Shown here piece after piece: positions 7,006 through 8,733 of a stretch of 8,733 nucleotides of DNA. The translations under genes and the position numbers were made by a program. This stretch comes from Prolixibacteraceae bacterium (GTDB lineage: Bacteria; Bacteroidota; Bacteroidia; Bacteroidales; Prolixibacteraceae). Below the pieces are notes generated by a model. That model was not told the DNA's origin, did no database searches, and saw nothing but the letters and a program-made list of their open reading frames with translations. The stretch covers positions 1 through 8,733 of the forward strand of contig JACMKG010000405.1 in NCBI GenBank assembly GCA_014380255.1. Direction: 5' to 3'. Every line of letters begins with the position of its first letter. The first letter of the stretch is position 1.

Positions 7006-7980
7006 CTATCTACCTGGTTCCAATATTTTTATAGCCTTAGCGACAATACCGTTTTCAGATATCCCGTAATGATTGAATATTTCTATTTGGGAACCTGTTA
7101 CAGTATACTCATCAGGAATACCAATTATGCTAAACTTATTACAATAACCATTTTGTAAAAGAAAGGATGCACATGCTTCGCCAAGTCCACCATATATACT
7201 ATGCTCCTCTACTGTTATTATAGGTTTACCTGTAGAAGCAATACACCTTATTAGTTCATAGTCCAATGGTTTTATGGTATGCATGCTTACCACCATTGCA
7301 TGAATTCCATTTTTCGTCAACTTATTCGCGGCTTGCAAAGCAGGATAAACAGTTTCACCCGTTGCTATAAAAGCAATATCATTACCATTTTTAATTACTC
7401 TTCCTTTACCAAATTCAAATTCCTTATTATCCTCGCTTAGTAGCGGCATAGTCTTCTTTCCAAACCTGATGTAGAAGGGATGATTTGATTGAGCTGCAAT
7501 TCTTATAGCCTGTTCTGTTTCGAAGTTATCAGCAGGGGCTACAACAGTAATGTTGTGGATAGCACGCATTACAGCATAATCATGCAAGCTGTGGTGTGTA
7601 GAACCTAAAGCTCCGTAACTGACACCTGCACTAATGCCGATAACCTTTACAGGATTGTCTGAATAAGCTACATCATTTTTTATTTGCTCTAATGCACGTG
7701 CAGTAAGAAAGCATGCAGGCGATACCGCAAATACTTTTTTACCTGCCGATGAAAGTCCTGCAGCCACACCTACAAGGTTTTGTTCAGCTATACCTACCTC
7801 CACAATTTGTTCAGGGAACTTTTGCCCAAATGGAATTAATTTGCCTGACCCCCGCGAATCGCTGGTTACAGCAATAATGTTCCGGTCGTCTTTCGCCAGG
7901 TCCTGAAGTGTGGCGGAAAACACCTCGGCGTTAGATTTTGCAGTTGATTTTATGTTTTCTACAATTGGCTCCATCATCAT
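7006..7980 (-). CDS. Transketolase, C-terminal subunit (split transketolase; candidate apulose-4-phosphate transketolase subunit)
   Basis: 324 residues, the usual length of the C-terminal half of two-gene transketolases. Residues about 12-175 form the pyrimidine-binding domain with the cofactor-activating Glu66 in A-E-Q-N (65-68) and the substrate-facing G-S-T-H-H (126-130); the remaining part, about 190-320, is the C-terminal transketolase domain with the V-E-E-H segment typical of it. With the N-terminal subunit encoded just upstream it would form the thiamine diphosphate active site that moves a two-carbon ketol unit from a ketose phosphate to an aldose phosphate. Three ATG codons in a row (7980-7972) can each serve as start; the first is given. 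It lies 31 bases after the stop of the N-terminal subunit gene. The operon context with a dedicated importer and kinase argues for a substrate-specific enzyme rather than the housekeeping pentose-phosphate transketolase, but the sequence alone does not name the donor. Confidence 0.94.
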   Translation of the reverse strand: MMMEPIVENIKSTAKSNAEVFSATLQDLAKDDRNIIAVTSDSRGSGKLIPFGQKFPEQIVEVGIAEQNLVGVAAGLSSAGKKVFAVSPACFLTARALEQIKNDVAYSDNPVKVIGISAGVSYGALGSTHHSLHDYAVMRAIHNITVVAPADNFETEQAIRIAAQSNHPFYIRFGKKTMPLLSEDNKEFEFGKGRVIKNGNDIAFIATGETVYPALQAANKLTKNGIHAMVVSMHTIKPLDYELIRCIASTGKPIITVEEHSIYGGLGEACASFLLQNGYCNKFSIIGIPDEYTVTGSQIEIFNHYGISENGIVAKAIKILEPGR

Positions 7981-8011
7981 TTTGTTTTCATTTATTAAAC
8001 CCTACATCACG

Positions 8012-8733
8012 TTAAAAATCGTCGGGGATGGTTACCATCGCGTGGTCTAATTCGGCTATAGCATCTTGATATTGGGTTTCATTGGGAACACCGTGATGCC
8101 ATTTGATCGTATTCTCCATATAGCTTACACCTTTACCTTTAACCGTATGTGCAATCACCAGACTGGGCTTTTCAGCAGAAAAAGGAAGGGCTTCAAACGT
8201 TTCAATTAATGCATTGAAATCATGACCGTCAACATGGCGAACAGCCCATCCAAAACTTTCGAACTTTGCATCAATTGGATCGGTATTGCACACATCTGCG
8301 GTAGGGCCGCTAATTTGCAATTTATTGTAGTCTAAAATAGCGCATAGGTTATCCAACTTATAATGAGAAGCTGTCAGAGCAGCTTCCCAATTAGAACCTT
8401 CAGGTAATTCACCATCGCCTAAAAGTGTAAATACTTTATAATCCTTTTTATCCAACTTCGCTGCTATTGCAGTCCCAACACATATTGGTAAACCGTGACC
8501 AAGAGCACCTGTGTTTTGTTCAACGCCATTTACTTTTCTTGTTGGGTGACCGATGTAATGAGACTTGTACTTACATAAGGTTTCCAAATCCGATTCAGGA
8601 AAGAATCCTTTGTCTGCCAGCACTACAAACAAAGCTTCTACAGAATGTCCTTTACTTTGAATGTATCTATCACGATCAGGCAAACTAAAGTTTGCCGGAC
8701 CTACATTTAGTACATGATTGTAAAGAACATTCA
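8012..8733 (-). CDS. Transketolase, N-terminal (TPP-binding) subunit, 5'-truncated
   Basis: The frame is open to the right edge, so the start is outside the window; a TTG at 8683 can be read as a start, but the upstream codons continue the family sequence (L-Y-N-H-V-L-N-V-G-P before P-D-R-D-R), so it is internal. About 240 residues are visible of the usual 270-285. Signatures: R-D-R-Y-I-Q-S-K-G-H-S near the break, T-G-A-L-G-H-G-L, and the thiamine diphosphate motif G-D-G (8411-8419) with its matching Asn 30 residues after the Asp (8324-8326), which together bind the Mg2+-diphosphate; the W-H-H-G-V-P-N-E segment near the C-terminus is typical of split transketolase N-halves. It pairs with the following gene to make one active site. 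It is the most upstream gene seen in the operon, so the promoter and any regulator or isomerase lie beyond the window. Confidence 0.94.
   Translation of the reverse strand, partial: NVLYNHVLNVGPANFSLPDRDRYIQSKGHSVEALFVVLADKGFFPESDLETLCKYKSHYIGHPTRKVNGVEQNTGALGHGLPICVGTAIAAKLDKKDYKVFTLLGDGELPEGSNWEAALTASHYKLDNLCAILDYNKLQISGPTADVCNTDPIDAKFESFGWAVRHVDGHDFNALIETFEALPFSAEKPSLVIAHTVKGKGVSYMENTIKWHHGVPNETQYQDAIAELDHAMVTIPDDF

Noticed and set aside
7006..8733. Two transketolase genes as a frameshifted or broken single transketolase
   Set aside because: Each part ends or begins cleanly with a spacer of 31 bases and a proper ATG cluster, and separate N- and C-terminal transketolase subunits are a well-known arrangement.
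7006..8733. Split transketolase of a sulfoquinovose pathway (SqwGH type)
   Set aside because: That route does not need a glycerol-kinase-like enzyme, and no sulfosugar isomerase or sulfonate exporter gene is visible here.

Overview
The window looks like a chromosomal piece of a Bacteroidota bacterium, probably near Chitinophagaceae. This is an impression from the moderately AT-rich composition, weak Shine-Dalgarno signals, use of a TTG start and the protein style, not a database result. It holds the 3' part of one plus-strand gene and seven minus-strand genes that read as one sugar import and catabolism operon. Both outer genes run off the window edges.

Layout: (1) 2-1063, plus strand: a 5'-truncated serine hydrolase of the class C beta-lactamase/esterase type. 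(2) 1064-1218: convergent intergenic region with a good intrinsic terminator for the minus-strand operon at 1125-1145. (3) 8733 down to 1219, minus strand, in transcription order: transketolase N-terminal (TPP-binding) subunit, partial; transketolase C-terminal subunit; ribose-type periplasmic sugar-binding lipoprotein; a DUF2291-like membrane-anchored protein; fused double ATPase of RbsA type; permease of RbsC type; FGGY kinase of the glycerol kinase branch. Gaps are 0-31 bases except for 80 bases before the binding protein and 123 bases before the kinase. The 123-base gap contains two adjacent palindromes and a GC-richer stretch.

How the genes may work together: the binding protein keeps, as far as I can align it from memory, all the polar ribose-contacting residues of E. 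coli RbsB, so the imported ligand is probably a pentose-like furanose. The cargo is then phosphorylated by a glycerol-kinase-like enzyme whose glycerol pocket is altered, and a dedicated two-subunit transketolase cleaves the product. This set (ABC importer, glycerol-kinase-like FGGY kinase, split transketolase) matches the known transketolase route for D-apiose: D-apiose isomerase ApsI, D-apulose kinase ApsK, apulose-4-phosphate transketolase AptA/AptB, giving dihydroxyacetone phosphate and xylulose 5-phosphate. I offer D-apiose use as the leading hypothesis, not as established; no isomerase gene lies in the window, and ribose, erythrulose or another polyol/ketose remain possible.

I found no RNA genes, CRISPR arrays, insertion sequences or attachment sites. 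No stretch longer than 300 bases is without a gene.
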